Below are positions 8,538 to 19,200 of a stretch of DNA of 64,000 nt, in pieces. Numbering within the stretch: the stretch's first letter is position 1; each line of letters begins with the position of its first letter. The position numbers were made by a program, and so were the translations under genes. Origin of the DNA: CAWCUZ01 sp963798795 (GTDB taxonomy: Bacteria; Acidobacteriota; Vicinamibacteria; Vicinamibacterales; SCN-69-37); NCBI GenBank assembly GCA_963798795.1, contig CAWCUZ010000001.1:2542001-2606000 (forward strand), in the 5' to 3' direction. The notes beneath the pieces are model-generated. The model did no database searches. It saw only the letters and a program-made list of their open reading frames with translations, and had not been told where the DNA came from.

Positions 8538-10109
8538 TCACGACCGACCGCGGCCGTGTGTGTCGGCGAGGCCGCGCGCGAACCGCGCGCGTTCGGCCGC
8601 CTCCGCCACGCCGGCCATCCGGTCCACCGGCCAGGGCAACCGCCACGTCCAGTTGCCGGCGTCCATCGTCGCGGGCGTGTTCACCCGGTCGCGCCAGCCG
8701 AACAAATCCTGGATCGGCAGGAGCGCCAGCCTCGAGCGCGCGGCGAACACCGCGTCGAGGAGCGCGTCGCGCAGCTCCGGAGTCCACGGCGCCGCCGGAT
8801 CGGCCAGGCCCTGCTCGCGGAAGCGGCGGAGCTCCAGGAGCGCGGCGCGTTCGCCGGCATCGGCCGAGTCCCACCACGCCGCGAGCGTCGGCGTATCGTG
8901 CGTGCCCGACAACGCCACCGACACGACCGGATACTCGGCCGGATCGACGAACGGCTGCCCCTCGCGCGTCCAGTCGCGCTCCCACCGCAGCACCTTGCAG
9001 CCCGGCACCGCCAGCCGCGCCAGCGAGTCGCGGACGAAATCCGGCACGGTGCCCAGATCCTCGGCCAGCAGCTCGGCGCCGCTCTCGCCGAAGATTCGGA
9101 GGATGCGCTCCCCCTGTTCGAGCTGGGCGGCTTCATCCGGCGGCCAGAAGAACGGCTGCCCGTGGCGCGGCCGGCCGTACGTCCGATAGAGCCCCACCAG
9201 GTGGTCGATGCGAAACGCGTCGTAAAGCGCGGCCATCCGCCGCGCGCGCTGGCGCAGCCACTCGAACCCTCCGGCGGCAATCACGTCCCACGCGTACATC
9301 GGCAGGCCCCAGTCCTGCCCTGTCTCGCTGAACGCATCGGGCGGCACGCCGCAGGAGACCTCGGGCAGAAACTCGCCCGCCCGGCTCCACACGTCGACGC
9401 TGTCGCCGCCGACGACGAACGGGAGGTCACCGATGATCGTCACGCCCGACGCTCGCGCCTCCGTTCGTGCGTCCTGCCACTGCGTCTCGGCGAGCCACTG
9501 GAAGTACTGGTGCCGCAGCACGTCGCGCGCCGACTGACGCCGCACCTCGTCGAGGGCCTGCGGGTCGCGGGTGCGGATCGGCTCGGGCCACTCGCGCCAC
9601 GGCTTCCCCGGCAGGGCCTGTTCGATCGCCTGGAACAGCGCGTAGTCGTCCAGCCACCAGCGCTCGCGCGCGATGTAGGCGGCGAGCGCCGCCGCGCGCG
9701 GCGTGTGCGTCTCCCATTCCTCGGCGGCGAACCGCGCGAACGCCAGCTCGAGCGCCTCACGCTTGGCCGACCGGACGGCCGCGTAGTTCACACGAGCGCT
9801 CGACCGCGCTTCGTGCAGCCGCACCCGTCCCTCGTCCGACAGCGCCTCCTCACCGCCCGCACGGGCGAACTCCTCGACCCGCGAGAGCGCGATGTACATG
9901 GGATCGATCGCCATGGCGGACGACGCCGAGTACGGCGATCGCTCGCCGTCGGGCATCGTGCCGAGCGGCAGCAGCATCAGCCGATCGAACGCGCCTCCGG
10001 CCATCCACGCCGCGAACGGCGCCACGTCGGGCAGCTCGCCGATGCCCCAGCTAGCCGAGCCCGGCGCCGAGAAGAGCGGGATCAGCAACCCCGCATGTCG
10101 ATCGGTCAT
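8538..10109 (-). CDS. malQ: 4-alpha-glucanotransferase (amylomaltase, GH77)
   Basis: This cytoplasmic enzyme transfers alpha-1,4-glucan chains between acceptors in maltodextrin and glycogen metabolism. The 523-residue length is normal for the family. GH77 signatures are visible: GTMPDGERSPYSASSAMAID, PFVVGGDSVDVW, the nucleophile motif FRIDHLVGLYR, the acid/base motif LLAEDLGTVP and SGTHDTPTLAAWW. The ATG at 10107-10109 overlaps the aminotransferase stop by ATGA, so the two form an operon. The frame is open further upstream, but that part overlaps the aminotransferase gene and shows no homology. Confidence 0.95.
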   Translation of the reverse strand: MTDRHAGLLIPLFSAPGSASWGIGELPDVAPFAAWMAGGAFDRLMLLPLGTMPDGERSPYSASSAMAIDPMYIALSRVEEFARAGGEEALSDEGRVRLHEARSSARVNYAAVRSAKREALELAFARFAAEEWETHTPRAAALAAYIARERWWLDDYALFQAIEQALPGKPWREWPEPIRTRDPQALDEVRRQSARDVLRHQYFQWLAETQWQDARTEARASGVTIIGDLPFVVGGDSVDVWSRAGEFLPEVSCGVPPDAFSETGQDWGLPMYAWDVIAAGGFEWLRQRARRMAALYDAFRIDHLVGLYRTYGRPRHGQPFFWPPDEAAQLEQGERILRIFGESGAELLAEDLGTVPDFVRDSLARLAVPGCKVLRWERDWTREGQPFVDPAEYPVVSVALSGTHDTPTLAAWWDSADAGERAALLELRRFREQGLADPAAPWTPELRDALLDAVFAARSRLALLPIQDLFGWRDRVNTPATMDAGNWTWRLPWPVDRMAGVAEAAERARFARGLADTHGRGRS

Positions 10110-11278
10110 GTGATCCCGACTATCGGCAGCAGCCGCTCGATGGCCTGCAGGAATTCCCCCGGCTCGGGCAGCAGACTCATGACCAGAAATGCTTCGTGCG
10201 CAAAATCGAAGAAGAATCCCGGCTGGACGATCACTCCCGCTTCGTCGAGCAGCCGGAGCACGAGCGCTTCCTCCGGCGCCGATGCCGGCACCCGCAGCAC
10301 CGCCGACCACCCGCCCTCCGGCTCGAGCAGATCGACCGATGGATGCCGGGCGACGGTCTCTCGCAGCTGCGTCAGATTGCCGGCCACTCGCCGGGCAATG
10401 GCCGCCCGCGTGGCCGCGCCGGCCGCCATCAGCTCGCCGGCGGCCTGCTGCACGGGCGTCGCCACGGTCAGGTACGTATCGGCAATCAGCTCGATCCGGG
10501 CGAGCGCGTGCGCCGCCACCCGATCATCGCCTCCCACGGCGATCCAGGCGAGCTTCAGTTGCGGCAGTCCCGCCGACTTCGACAGTCCGCCGAGTGAAAA
10601 GGTGAGCGCCCCGTCGCGTCGCCAGATCCGCGACGCGTCGGCCCGCGCCTGCAGCGGGTAGTCGACGAACACCTCGTCGGCGATGACGGCGATGCCGCGA
10701 CGACCGCACCAGGCCAGCAGCCAGGCGCGATCCTCCGCCCGCAGCATCGAGCCGGTCGGATTGTTCGGCGACACCACCAGCACCGCGCGCGTCCGCGGCG
10801 ACGCTGCGCGCTCGAGGCTGCCGCGATCGATCGACCAGACGCCATGGTGCTCGACCCGGTACGTCCGCGGCCGGACGCCTTCGAGCGACGTGAGCAGCTC
10901 GAACAGCGGGTAGCTCGGCTGCGGGACGAGCACCTCGTCGTCAGGATCGCACAGCAGCTTGAAGAGCAGGCCGTAGGCCTCGCTGGTGCCCGCGGTCAGC
11001 GCCACGCGGGAGGCCGGCACGTCGAGCCCCTGCCGCCGGTAGTCGGCCGCCACGGCTTCGCGCGCCGCGTCCAGCCCGAGCGGTTCCGGGCGGTACTGGA
11101 GGCCGCAGGGGTCGGCCAGCGGCGCCAGCAGATCCCGCGGATACGATAGTCCGATCCTCGTCGGGTTGCTGATCGTCAAATCCAGGAGCGCCTCGCCGCG
11201 CTGCCGCCGGGCCGCGATCTCGCGGCTGATCCGATTGGGCTCGAGCGCGGCGGGCAGGCGTGAGGAGAACACGATCAA
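10106..11278 (-). CDS. PLP-dependent aminotransferase, class I/II fold
   Basis: A 390-residue fold-type I aminotransferase. Features are AGTSEAYGLLFKLL (cofactor phosphate region), SPNNPTGSML, IADEVFVDYPL (PLP aspartate and tyrosine) and the Schiff-base lysine in SLGGLSKSAGLPQLK. Amino acid specificity cannot be told from sequence alone. The start is TTG at 11276-11278 or the GTG two codons later; no ATG exists before the conserved N-terminal motif. It is divergent from the M16 peptidase pair with about 35 bases between starts, and coupled to malQ downstream. Confidence 0.9.
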   Translation of the reverse strand: MIVFSSRLPAALEPNRISREIAARRQRGEALLDLTISNPTRIGLSYPRDLLAPLADPCGLQYRPEPLGLDAAREAVAADYRRQGLDVPASRVALTAGTSEAYGLLFKLLCDPDDEVLVPQPSYPLFELLTSLEGVRPRTYRVEHHGVWSIDRGSLERAASPRTRAVLVVSPNNPTGSMLRAEDRAWLLAWCGRRGIAVIADEVFVDYPLQARADASRIWRRDGALTFSLGGLSKSAGLPQLKLAWIAVGGDDRVAAHALARIELIADTYLTVATPVQQAAGELMAAGAATRAAIARRVAGNLTQLRETVARHPSVDLLEPEGGWSAVLRVPASAPEEALVLRLLDEAGVIVQPGFFFDFAHEAFLVMSLLPEPGEFLQAIERLLPIVGIT

Positions 11279-11313
11279 TCAGCTTAGACTGGGACGAGCT
11301 TCCTCAGGAGACC

Positions 11314-12699
11314 ATGATGCCACGACGACTCATCCTGCTGGCCCTCGCCACGGCGGCGTGCCTGAGCGCCACGCCGATGGCGGCGCCCCAGGCGCCGCAG
11401 ACCGACCGCATCTCGGTGCCGTACACCATGTTCAGGCTGCCGAACGGCCTGACGGTGATCCTGCACGAAGACCACAGCGTGCCGGTCGTGGGCGTCAACA
11501 TCTGGTATCACGTCGGGTCCGCCAACGAGAAGCCCGGCCGCACCGGCTTCGCCCATCTGTTCGAGCACCTGATGTTCGAGGGCTCGGGCCATGTGAAGGA
11601 GGGCGACTTCGACAACCTCCTCGAGGCCGCCGGCGGCTCCAACAACGCGTCGACCGCCGAGGACCGCACCAATTACTACATCAACGTGCCGTCGAACGCG
11701 CTCGACCTGGCTCTCTATCTCGAGTCGGACCGCATGGGCTTCCTCCTCGATGTCGTCTCCGAGCAGATGGTGAACGGCCAGCGCGACGTCGTGAAGAACG
11801 AGCGCCGCCAGAGCTACGAGAACGCGCCGTACGGGATGGCGCAGATCCGCATCCCGGAGCTCATGTACCCGAAGAACCATCCGTACCACTGGCCGGTCAT
11901 CGGATACATGGAGGACCTGACGGCGGCGTCGGCCGAGGACGTGCGCGAGTTCTTCCGGAAGTACTACGCGCCGCAGAACGCCAGCCTCGCCGTCGCGGGC
12001 GACATCGACCCGGTGCAGGCGCGCAAACGCATCGAGTACTGGTTCTCGGACGTGCCGCGCGGCACGGACGCGGAGCCGATCGAAGTGCCGCCGGCGCCGC
12101 TCACGGGCGTCGTCAAGGAGACGCTGACCGACCGCGTGCAGCTGCCGCGGCTGTACCTGGTGTGGCACTCGCCCGCCCTCTTCGAGCCGGGCGATGCGGA
12201 ACTCGACGCCGTGTCGAACATCCTGACCGGCGGCAAGAACTCACGCCTCTACAAGCGGCTCGTCTACGACATGCAGATCGCGCAGGCCGTCTCCGCGTTC
12301 CAGGCGTCGAACCGGCTCGGCTCGCTCTACTACATCATCGTCACGGCCAGGCCCTCGACCGACCCGCCGGCCGCCGTCCTCGACCGGCTGAAGGGCGTAA
12401 TCGACGAAGAGCTCGACACGCTCCGCACGACGCCCCCGACCGATCGAGAGATGGAGCGGATGCTGAACCAGACCGAGGCGTCGTTCTACAACCGCATGGA
12501 ACGGGTCGGCGGATTCGGCGGCAAGGCCGACCAGCTCAACGGCTATCTCGTCTCGGCCGGCAACCCCGATTACTTCAACGAGGACCTTTCCCGCTACCGC
12601 GCGCTGCAGGCCGACGACCTCCAGGCGGCCGTGCGGCACTGGCTGCCTGCCGACCGCCGGCTCGAGCTGTCGGTCGTGCCCGCGGGGGGTGGCAAGTGA
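11314..12699 (+). CDS. M16 zinc metallopeptidase, catalytic subunit
   Basis: An exported insulinase-family peptidase of about 461 residues. The N-terminus (PRRLILLALATAACLSATPM) is a signal peptide. The inverted zinc motif HxxEH is present as HLFEH, with the downstream glutamate region NERRQSYENAPYG. The region that carries an R/Y substrate pair in M16 proteins keeps Arg (SRLYKRLVYD) but lacks the Tyr. CAGGAG at 11305-11310 supports the ATGs at 11314 or 11317. The next gene encodes the complementary half, and the stop overlaps its GTG start. Likely periplasmic processing of peptides. Confidence 0.92.
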   Translation: MMPRRLILLALATAACLSATPMAAPQAPQTDRISVPYTMFRLPNGLTVILHEDHSVPVVGVNIWYHVGSANEKPGRTGFAHLFEHLMFEGSGHVKEGDFDNLLEAAGGSNNASTAEDRTNYYINVPSNALDLALYLESDRMGFLLDVVSEQMVNGQRDVVKNERRQSYENAPYGMAQIRIPELMYPKNHPYHWPVIGYMEDLTAASAEDVREFFRKYYAPQNASLAVAGDIDPVQARKRIEYWFSDVPRGTDAEPIEVPPAPLTGVVKETLTDRVQLPRLYLVWHSPALFEPGDAELDAVSNILTGGKNSRLYKRLVYDMQIAQAVSAFQASNRLGSLYYIIVTARPSTDPPAAVLDRLKGVIDEELDTLRTTPPTDREMERMLNQTEASFYNRMERVGGFGGKADQLNGYLVSAGNPDYFNEDLSRYRALQADDLQAAVRHWLPADRRLELSVVPAGGGK

Positions 12700-14156
12700 G
12701 CGCGGCCATGGTTCGCACACGCCCGTTCCTCCCCGTGCTGTGCGCGGCGGCGCTCGCCCTCGCGGCCGTCCCGGCGCCGCGCCAGCAGACGCCCGATCGC
12801 TCGCATCCGCCGGCCGCGGGTCCGGCGCCCTCGCTGACGCTGCCGCCGATCCAGAAGCGGACGCTGTCGAACGGCCTGCCGGTGTGGGTGGTCGAGATGC
12901 ACGAGGTCCCGGTCGTGGACCTGACGCTGATCGTCAAGTCCGGTGCAGCCGCCGATCCCGTGGGCCAGTTCGGCGCCGCGAGCCTGACCGCCGACATGCT
13001 CGACGAGGGCGCCGGCACCCGCAGCGCGCTGGAGCTGGCCGACGCGGTCGACCTGCTCGGCGCGTCGCTCAGCACGGGCGCCGGCTTCGATACGTCTTCG
13101 GTTCGTTTGCACGTCCTGCGGTCGAAGCTGGACCAGGCGCTGCCGCTCATGGCCGACGTCGCCCTGCGGCCGACGTTTCCCGGCGCGGAGCTGGAGCGCG
13201 TGCGTAAATCGCGCCTGACGAATCTCGTGCAGGCGCGCGACAGCCCGGCCGCGCTCGCCTCGATCGCCTTTCCGCGTCTCGTGTACGGCGCGGCGCACCG
13301 GTACGGCACCGGCACCGGCGGCACGGAGACCTCGCTCACCGAGCTGAGCGTCGCCGATCTGCAGCGCTTCCACACGACGTACTACCAGCCCGGCAACTCG
13401 CAGATGCTCATCGTCGGCGACATCACGCCGTCCGACGTCGTGCCCAAGCTCGAGCAGGCGTTCGGGAACTGGAAGAATGGCGGCACGATTCCGCGAACGA
13501 CGCTCCGGGCGGCGAGCCAGCCGGCGACGCGCCAGATCTACCTGATCGACAAGCCGGGCGCGGCGCAGTCGCAGATCCGGATTGGCTGGGTCGGCGTGCC
13601 GCGCAGCACACCCGACTACTTCGTGCTCCAGGTCGTGAACACGGTGCTCGGCGGGTCGTTCACGTCGCGCCTGAACCAGAACCTGCGCGAGGAGCACGGC
13701 TACGCGTACGGCGCCGGGTCGTCGTTCGACATGCGCGCGCAGGCCGGCCCGTTCGTCGCGTCAGCGGGCGTGCAGACCGACAAGACCGTCGAGTCGCTGC
13801 AGGAGTTCTTCAAGGAGCTGAACGGCATCCGCAATCCGATTCCGGCCGACGAGCTCGCGCGCGCGAAGAACCTCGAAGCGCTGGGCTTCCCGTCGTCGTT
13901 CGAGACGACGACCGGGATGGCGGCGCGGCTGGCGGACCTCGTCGTCTACGGCCTGCCGGAGTCGTTCTTCACCGAGTACGTGCCGAAGATCCAGGCGGTC
14001 ACCGCGGCCGAGGCGGAGCGGGCCGCCCGACAGTACATCCAGCCCGACCGGTTCGTCGTCGTCGTCGTGGGCGACCTGTCGCGCATCGAGCAGCCGATCC
14101 GTGCGGCGAATCTCGGACCGGTCAAGGTCGTGCCGGTGGACGAGGTCATGAAGTAG
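12696..14156 (+). CDS. M16 family non-catalytic partner subunit
   Basis: This exported M16-like protein of about 486 residues has no HxxEH: the equivalent place reads LTADMLDEGAG. It keeps the R/Y pair in LNQNLREEHGYAYGAG. In heterodimeric M16B enzymes one subunit supplies zinc and the other supplies R/Y, which is what this pair shows. A signal-like N-terminus follows MVRTRPFLPVLCAAALALAA. The GTG at 12696 forms a GTGA overlap with the upstream stop and has a G-rich ribosome site; the ATG at 12708 is an alternative. The 3' end overlaps the convergent AI-2E gene by 11 bases. Confidence 0.9.
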   Translation: MSAAMVRTRPFLPVLCAAALALAAVPAPRQQTPDRSHPPAAGPAPSLTLPPIQKRTLSNGLPVWVVEMHEVPVVDLTLIVKSGAAADPVGQFGAASLTADMLDEGAGTRSALELADAVDLLGASLSTGAGFDTSSVRLHVLRSKLDQALPLMADVALRPTFPGAELERVRKSRLTNLVQARDSPAALASIAFPRLVYGAAHRYGTGTGGTETSLTELSVADLQRFHTTYYQPGNSQMLIVGDITPSDVVPKLEQAFGNWKNGGTIPRTTLRAASQPATRQIYLIDKPGAAQSQIRIGWVGVPRSTPDYFVLQVVNTVLGGSFTSRLNQNLREEHGYAYGAGSSFDMRAQAGPFVASAGVQTDKTVESLQEFFKELNGIRNPIPADELARAKNLEALGFPSSFETTTGMAARLADLVVYGLPESFFTEYVPKIQAVTAAEAERAARQYIQPDRFVVVVVGDLSRIEQPIRAANLGPVKVVPVDEVMK

Positions 14157-15216
14157 CCTCGTTTCTTCGCTTCATCTCATCGATGCCCACCGCCACGATC
14201 GTCGCGGTCGGCACCGACAGTACGGCGCCGAGGATGCCCATCGCTTCCCACCCGATGAGCAGGGCGATGACGACCCCGGCGGCGTTGAGGCCGACGCGCT
14301 GCTCCATGATCCGGGGCACCAGCAGGTTCGCCTCGATCTCGTGGAGCGCCAGGAAGATGCCGCCGACGATGAGCGCGAGCTTGCCGGACGACGTCAGCGC
14401 GAGGAGCACCGCCACGCCGCCGGCGATCAGCGGTCCGATCATGGGGATGATCTCGCCGAACGCGGCCACGGCCGCGACCACATAGAAAAACGGCTCCCCG
14501 ATGAGCGCCAGGACGAAACCGGTGACGCTGCCCATGATGAGTCCGAGCACCGCATGCGCCTGCAGCCACAGGCTCACGCGCGTCACCACCTTGCGCGCGA
14601 CCCGCTGCACTTCCGGCTGCCGGCGCTTCGGCACGAAGGCCAGGCCCCCCCGGTAGATGCCGCCGGCGTCGACCAGCAGGTAGTAGCTGAGGATCGCCAC
14701 GCTGATCAGCCCGGCGATCATCTCCACCATCGTCGATCCGATGTGGACGACGGTCGTCACCTCCTGCGCGGGCGCGGTCGGATCGGTGGCCGGCACCTGC
14801 TGCACGGCTTCGCGCAGCGTGTAGCGGTGCTGCAGCAGGCCCTGGTCCCGCAGGAACGCCTGCAGCCGGTCGAACTGCTTCGGCAGTGCGGTCGACAGGT
14901 CGCTGATCTGTCCGGCGAGCGGGGGGATGATCACGAACGCCAGCAGCGCGAACCCCGCGATGACCGCGAGATAGATCGCCAGAATCGCGAGCCATCGGGG
15001 GATGCGCCGGCGGCTGCCGCGCGCATGCCAGCGCTCGATGCGGGCGACGAGCGGCGCGAATGCCATGGCCACCAGCGCGCTGATGTAGATCACGAGCAGC
15101 GCGAGCCGCGCCGCCCAGAGAAACGCGGCAAGCGCCACCGCCGCCGCGATCGCCAGCAGGGCGATCACCATCCGGACGTCGAACTCGTGCCGGCTCAACC
15201 TGCTCGATTCCGCCAT
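14146..15216 (-). CDS. AI-2E family transporter (PF01594-type membrane protein)
   Basis: A 356-residue polytopic inner-membrane protein. There are hydrophobic segments at residues ~15-55 (two), ~75-95, ~155-180 and four in the C-terminal half, with the family's GEPFFYVVAAVAAFGEIIP and LVPRIMEQRVGLNAAGVVIA signatures. Relatives export autoinducer-2 or act as sodium/proton antiporters. Which applies here is not known, and no quorum-sensing gene is nearby. The ATG at 15214-15216 directly precedes the first charged segment. Confidence 0.9.
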   Translation of the reverse strand: MAESSRLSRHEFDVRMVIALLAIAAAVALAAFLWAARLALLVIYISALVAMAFAPLVARIERWHARGSRRRIPRWLAILAIYLAVIAGFALLAFVIIPPLAGQISDLSTALPKQFDRLQAFLRDQGLLQHRYTLREAVQQVPATDPTAPAQEVTTVVHIGSTMVEMIAGLISVAILSYYLLVDAGGIYRGGLAFVPKRRQPEVQRVARKVVTRVSLWLQAHAVLGLIMGSVTGFVLALIGEPFFYVVAAVAAFGEIIPMIGPLIAGGVAVLLALTSSGKLALIVGGIFLALHEIEANLLVPRIMEQRVGLNAAGVVIALLIGWEAMGILGAVLSVPTATIVAVGIDEMKRRNEATS

Positions 15217-15308
15217 TCACGCCCCGATCCCGTTCTACCATGCCGATGATCAGAGCCAATCCGTTGGGCCGCGCATCACCCGCCGGAAAGTTGCGATCGG
15301 CAGCCGTC

Positions 15309-16118
15309 TCATGGCGTCTTGTCCACGAGCCATACATGCGCGGCGTGCGGCTGTAGCGCAGCCGACCACCGCGGACCGTCGGGCCGGCTCAGCATCGACA
15401 GCGCCGCTCCGCTCAGCAGGTCGACCCACAGCGCGGGCGGCACGCGCGGCGGCAGCTCGACGACCGACTCGACGCGCGCCGCCGCGAGATTCGTAGCGAT
15501 GAGCACCCAGGCGCGATCCCCCTCGAGCAGCGCGGCGTCGAAGCCGTCCGCGGGGGCGCCGGTCATCGCCACGTGCGGTCCCGGACGCAGCGTCCGCAAC
15601 AGCGGCTGGTTGAAGCCGAACTGCCTCGCGAGCGCGAGCGCGGGGGCGACCCACGGGCGGAGCATGCCGTCCGTGTCGGTCAAACCCGTTCCCGAGACCG
15701 TGCCGGGATCGAAGGAAATGACGCGCGCGCCGTGCGCGACGGCGCGCCACGCGAGCGGCGCCTCGTCGTCGGCGGCGACGTTGGCGATCGGAATGTCGAC
15801 GAAGGCCGGCGGCTGCAGCGAGCCGGCCGGGGTGAGCGCCGCCGGCTCGATCCGCAGCACGATGGCCAGGCCGGCGGCGTCGGCGATCCGCCTGAGATCC
15901 GCGGCGGTGTCGGCCTGCATCACCGGCCAGGTGATGGAGCGGAACCCGCTGGCGCGAATCTCGGCCAGATCGTCGACGCGCGGCACGCCGGCCGGCGTGC
16001 CACGGTACCAGATCGAGATGGCCGGGTCCGGGGGCGGGGCCGGCGGCGCGGGCGGCGTCAGCGCCAGGCCTGACAGGAGGGCCGCCAATACCCACCGGAC
16101 GCGAAACACGCCGCCCAC
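15309..16118 (-). CDS. Hypothetical exported protein, TIM-barrel-like
   Basis: A protein of about 269 residues if the GTG at 16118 is used. A signal peptide (VRWVLAALLSGLALTPPAPP) is followed by a domain with alternating strands and helices (ISIWYRGTPAGVP, IRASGFRSITWPV, GLAIVLRIEP, GARVISFDPGT). That resembles a glycoside-hydrolase-type barrel followed by a beta-sandwich ending (WVLIATNLAAARVE). I recognise no catalytic signature. The frame is open upstream to 16283, but that part lacks protein-like character and would precede the signal peptide. Divergent from the gene at 16288. Confidence 0.55.
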   Translation of the reverse strand: MGGVFRVRWVLAALLSGLALTPPAPPAPPPDPAISIWYRGTPAGVPRVDDLAEIRASGFRSITWPVMQADTAADLRRIADAAGLAIVLRIEPAALTPAGSLQPPAFVDIPIANVAADDEAPLAWRAVAHGARVISFDPGTVSGTGLTDTDGMLRPWVAPALALARQFGFNQPLLRTLRPGPHVAMTGAPADGFDAALLEGDRAWVLIATNLAAARVESVVELPPRVPPALWVDLLSGAALSMLSRPDGPRWSAALQPHAAHVWLVDKTP

Positions 16119-16287
16119 GCCCTGGATGTTAGCAAGCCTCGATTCCTGCGGCTGGAGGCGGATCCATCCCCACGAGTGGACATCGTGCACGGCCGATTCC
16201 AGCGGCGGGGGCACAGCAAGGCACATCGGCCGTGGCATTGTGCTTGCAGATCCTGCCGTACGGCTACGCCCGTCCTGGAGCACTCAT

Positions 16288-19200
16288 ATGAGTCCATCGC
16301 CGCGTCATCCTGCTGTTCGCCCGGGTCTCACCGCCGCGGCCGGGCTGCTGGCCCTGCTCGTCGCTTCGGTCAGCCCCGCCACGGCCCAGTATTTCGGACA
16401 GAACAAGGTCCAGTACGACCAGTTCCAGTTCAAGGTGCTGGCGACCCAGCATTTCGACGTCTATTACTACCCCGCCGAACAGCAGGCCGCCGAAACGGCC
16501 GGCCGCATGGCGGAGCGCTGGTACGCCCGGTACGCGAAGCTGCTCAACCATGAGCTGCGCGGCCGGCAGCCGCTCATCCTGTATGCCAGCCATCCCGACT
16601 TCGAGCAGACCAACGTGGTCGAGGGGATGATCAGCGAAGGCACCGGCGGCGTGACGGAAGGCGCGCAGCGGCGCATCACGCTGCCGCTCGGCGCCACGCT
16701 GGAACAGTCGGATCACGTGATCGGCCACGAGCTGGTCCATGCGTTCCAGTACGACAGGTCCTCGGGCAGGCCGAGAGCTTGCCGCTGTGGTTCATCGAAG
16801 GCATGGCGGAGTATCTGTCGATCGGCCCGCGCGATCCGCAGACCGCGATCTGGCTGCGCGACGCCGCCATCGAGGACAAGCTGCCGACGATCGATCAGCT
16901 CGACGACCCGAGGTACTTCCCCTATCGATGGGGCCAGGCGTTCTGGGCGTATCTGAGCGGCCGCTGGGGCGACCAGATCGTGAGCGATCTGCTGCACGCC
17001 GTGGCCGCGACGCCCGGTGAGCGCGGCACCGCGGATCCGATCGAGATGATCGAGCAGGCCACGGGGCGCGACCGCAAGGCGCTCTCCGAGGAGTGGCACG
17101 AGGCGATTCGCGAGACGTACTCGGTTCAGGCGCGTCCCAAGGGGGAGGCCCCCGCCTCGCGTGAAGGCGAGGTCGTCATCGGCTTTCATGACGACAGCGG
17201 CACGATGAACGTGGGGCCGGCGCTCAGTCCCGACGGCAAGCAGATCGCGTTTCTCTCCGAGCGCAACCGGCTATCGGTCGACCTCTACCTGGCCGACGCG
17301 GCCAGCGGCAAGGTGATCCGCAAGCTGATCTCGACGGCCGTCGATCCGCACTTCCAGAGTCTGCAGTTCCTCATGTCGGCTGGCACGTGGGACCCGTCCG
17401 GACGCCGCCTGGCGGTGGCCACGGTGCGCGGCGGCCACCCGGTCGTGGCGATCATCGACACGACCAACGGCAGCATCGAACGCGAGGTGCCGTTCAAGGA
17501 CCTCGGCGAGATCTTTCAGCCGGCCTGGTCGCCCGACGGCAAGCGCATCGCGTTCTCGGCGCAGGTCGGCGGCTTCACGGACCTGTTCGTCTACGACCTC
17601 GCGACCGCGCAGACCGAACGGCTCACCGACGACGCGTTCGCCGATCTGCAGCCGGACTGGGCGCCCGACGGCGGCTCGCTGCTGTTCGTGACCGACCGGT
17701 TCACGACCAAGCCGGACACGCTCGCCTTCGGGCGGTACCGCCTCGGCCGGATCACCCCGGGCTCCAAGGCCATCCAGGCCGTGGATACCGGCCTGCAGGG
17801 AAACGTCATCGACCCGCACTTTTTGGCGGACGGATTGGCCGTCCTGTTCCTGTCCGACGACACGGGACGGCCCGAGGCGTACCGCTACGACCTCTCGTCG
17901 GGCCGCAGCGTGCGCCTCACGAACGCGGCGACCGGCGTCGCCGGCATCACGCCGCTCAGTCCCGCGCTGTCGGTGGCCGCTCAGACCTCGGAGGTCGCCT
18001 ACTCGGTCTTCCGCGACCGCGGGTTCGACATCCACATCGCCGATCGCTCGGAGCTGACGCCCCAGCCTGCGACCCCGCCGGACGAGCGGATCGATCTGGC
18101 CAGGCTGCCGCCCCTGACGCGGCGCACGTCGACGGTCGAACAGATGATCCAGCAGCCCGAGGCGGGACTGGTGCCTGCGCAGTCGTTCGAGACCAAGCCG
18201 TACAAGCCGAGCCTCTCGCTCGTGGACATCGGCCAGCAGATCGGGGTTGCGAGCGCCAGCCAGTTCGGGACCTACGTGAGCGGCGGCGTGTCGATGACGT
18301 TCAGCGACGTGCTGGGTAATCACCTGCTCGGCACCAGCTTTGGCGTGAACGGCGGATTGTCCGACGTCCTCGCGCAGGCGGTGTACCTCAACCGCTCGTC
18401 GCGCTGGAACTGGGGCGTGTTCGGCGACCGCGTGCCCTACCTGAGCGGATCGGTCGCGACGGGGTTCGTCCAGCAGGGCGGGCAGGTCCTCTACGAACAG
18501 CAGATCGACCGGCTGCGGCAGACGTATTCGGAAATCGGGGCCCTGACGGCGTATCCGTTGAGCCGCGCCACGCGGCTCGAACTCAACGCGTCGACCCAGC
18601 ACATCAGCTTCACTCGTGAAGTGCGGACGATCATTGCCGACCCGGTGACGGGCGCAATCATTTCTGATCAGACTCAGCAGATTCCGACGGCGGACTCGCT
18701 CACGCTCTACGGCGTGGGGACGGCGCTCGTGCGCGACACGAGCGTGTTTGGCGCGACCGGCCCGCTGCTCGGGCAGCGCGCGCACCTCGAAGCGCAGCCG
18801 ACGTTCGGCGACCTGCGGCTCACCAACGTGACGGCTGATTACCGGCAGTACTTCATGCCGGTGCGGCCGGTGACGATTGCCGGACGCGTGCTGCACGTCG
18901 GCCGGTACGGCGGCAGCGGCGAGGACCAGCGGCTCGTGCCGCTCTTCCTCGGGTACTCGGATCTCGTGCGCGGCTATGACGTCGGCTCGTTCGACGCGAA
19001 CGAATGCACGCCGACGCCCGACGGCTCCTGCCCCGAGTTCGACCGGCTCCTCGGCAGCCGCCTGCTCGTCGCCAACCTCGAGGTCCGGGCGCCGCTCGTC
19101 GGCCTGTTCAAGGGCCAGCTCGACTACGGCGGCGTGCCGGTCGACGTGTTCGCGTTCGCCGACGGGGGCGTGGCGTGGACGCGCCAGGCATCGCCCTCGT

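Noticed and set aside
7676..9331. Long plus-strand open frame antisense to GNAT and malQ
   Set aside because: It is composed of Arg/Ala/Pro-rich sequence typical of antisense frames in GC-rich DNA. It crosses the palindrome, and the minus strand encodes recognisable proteins throughout.
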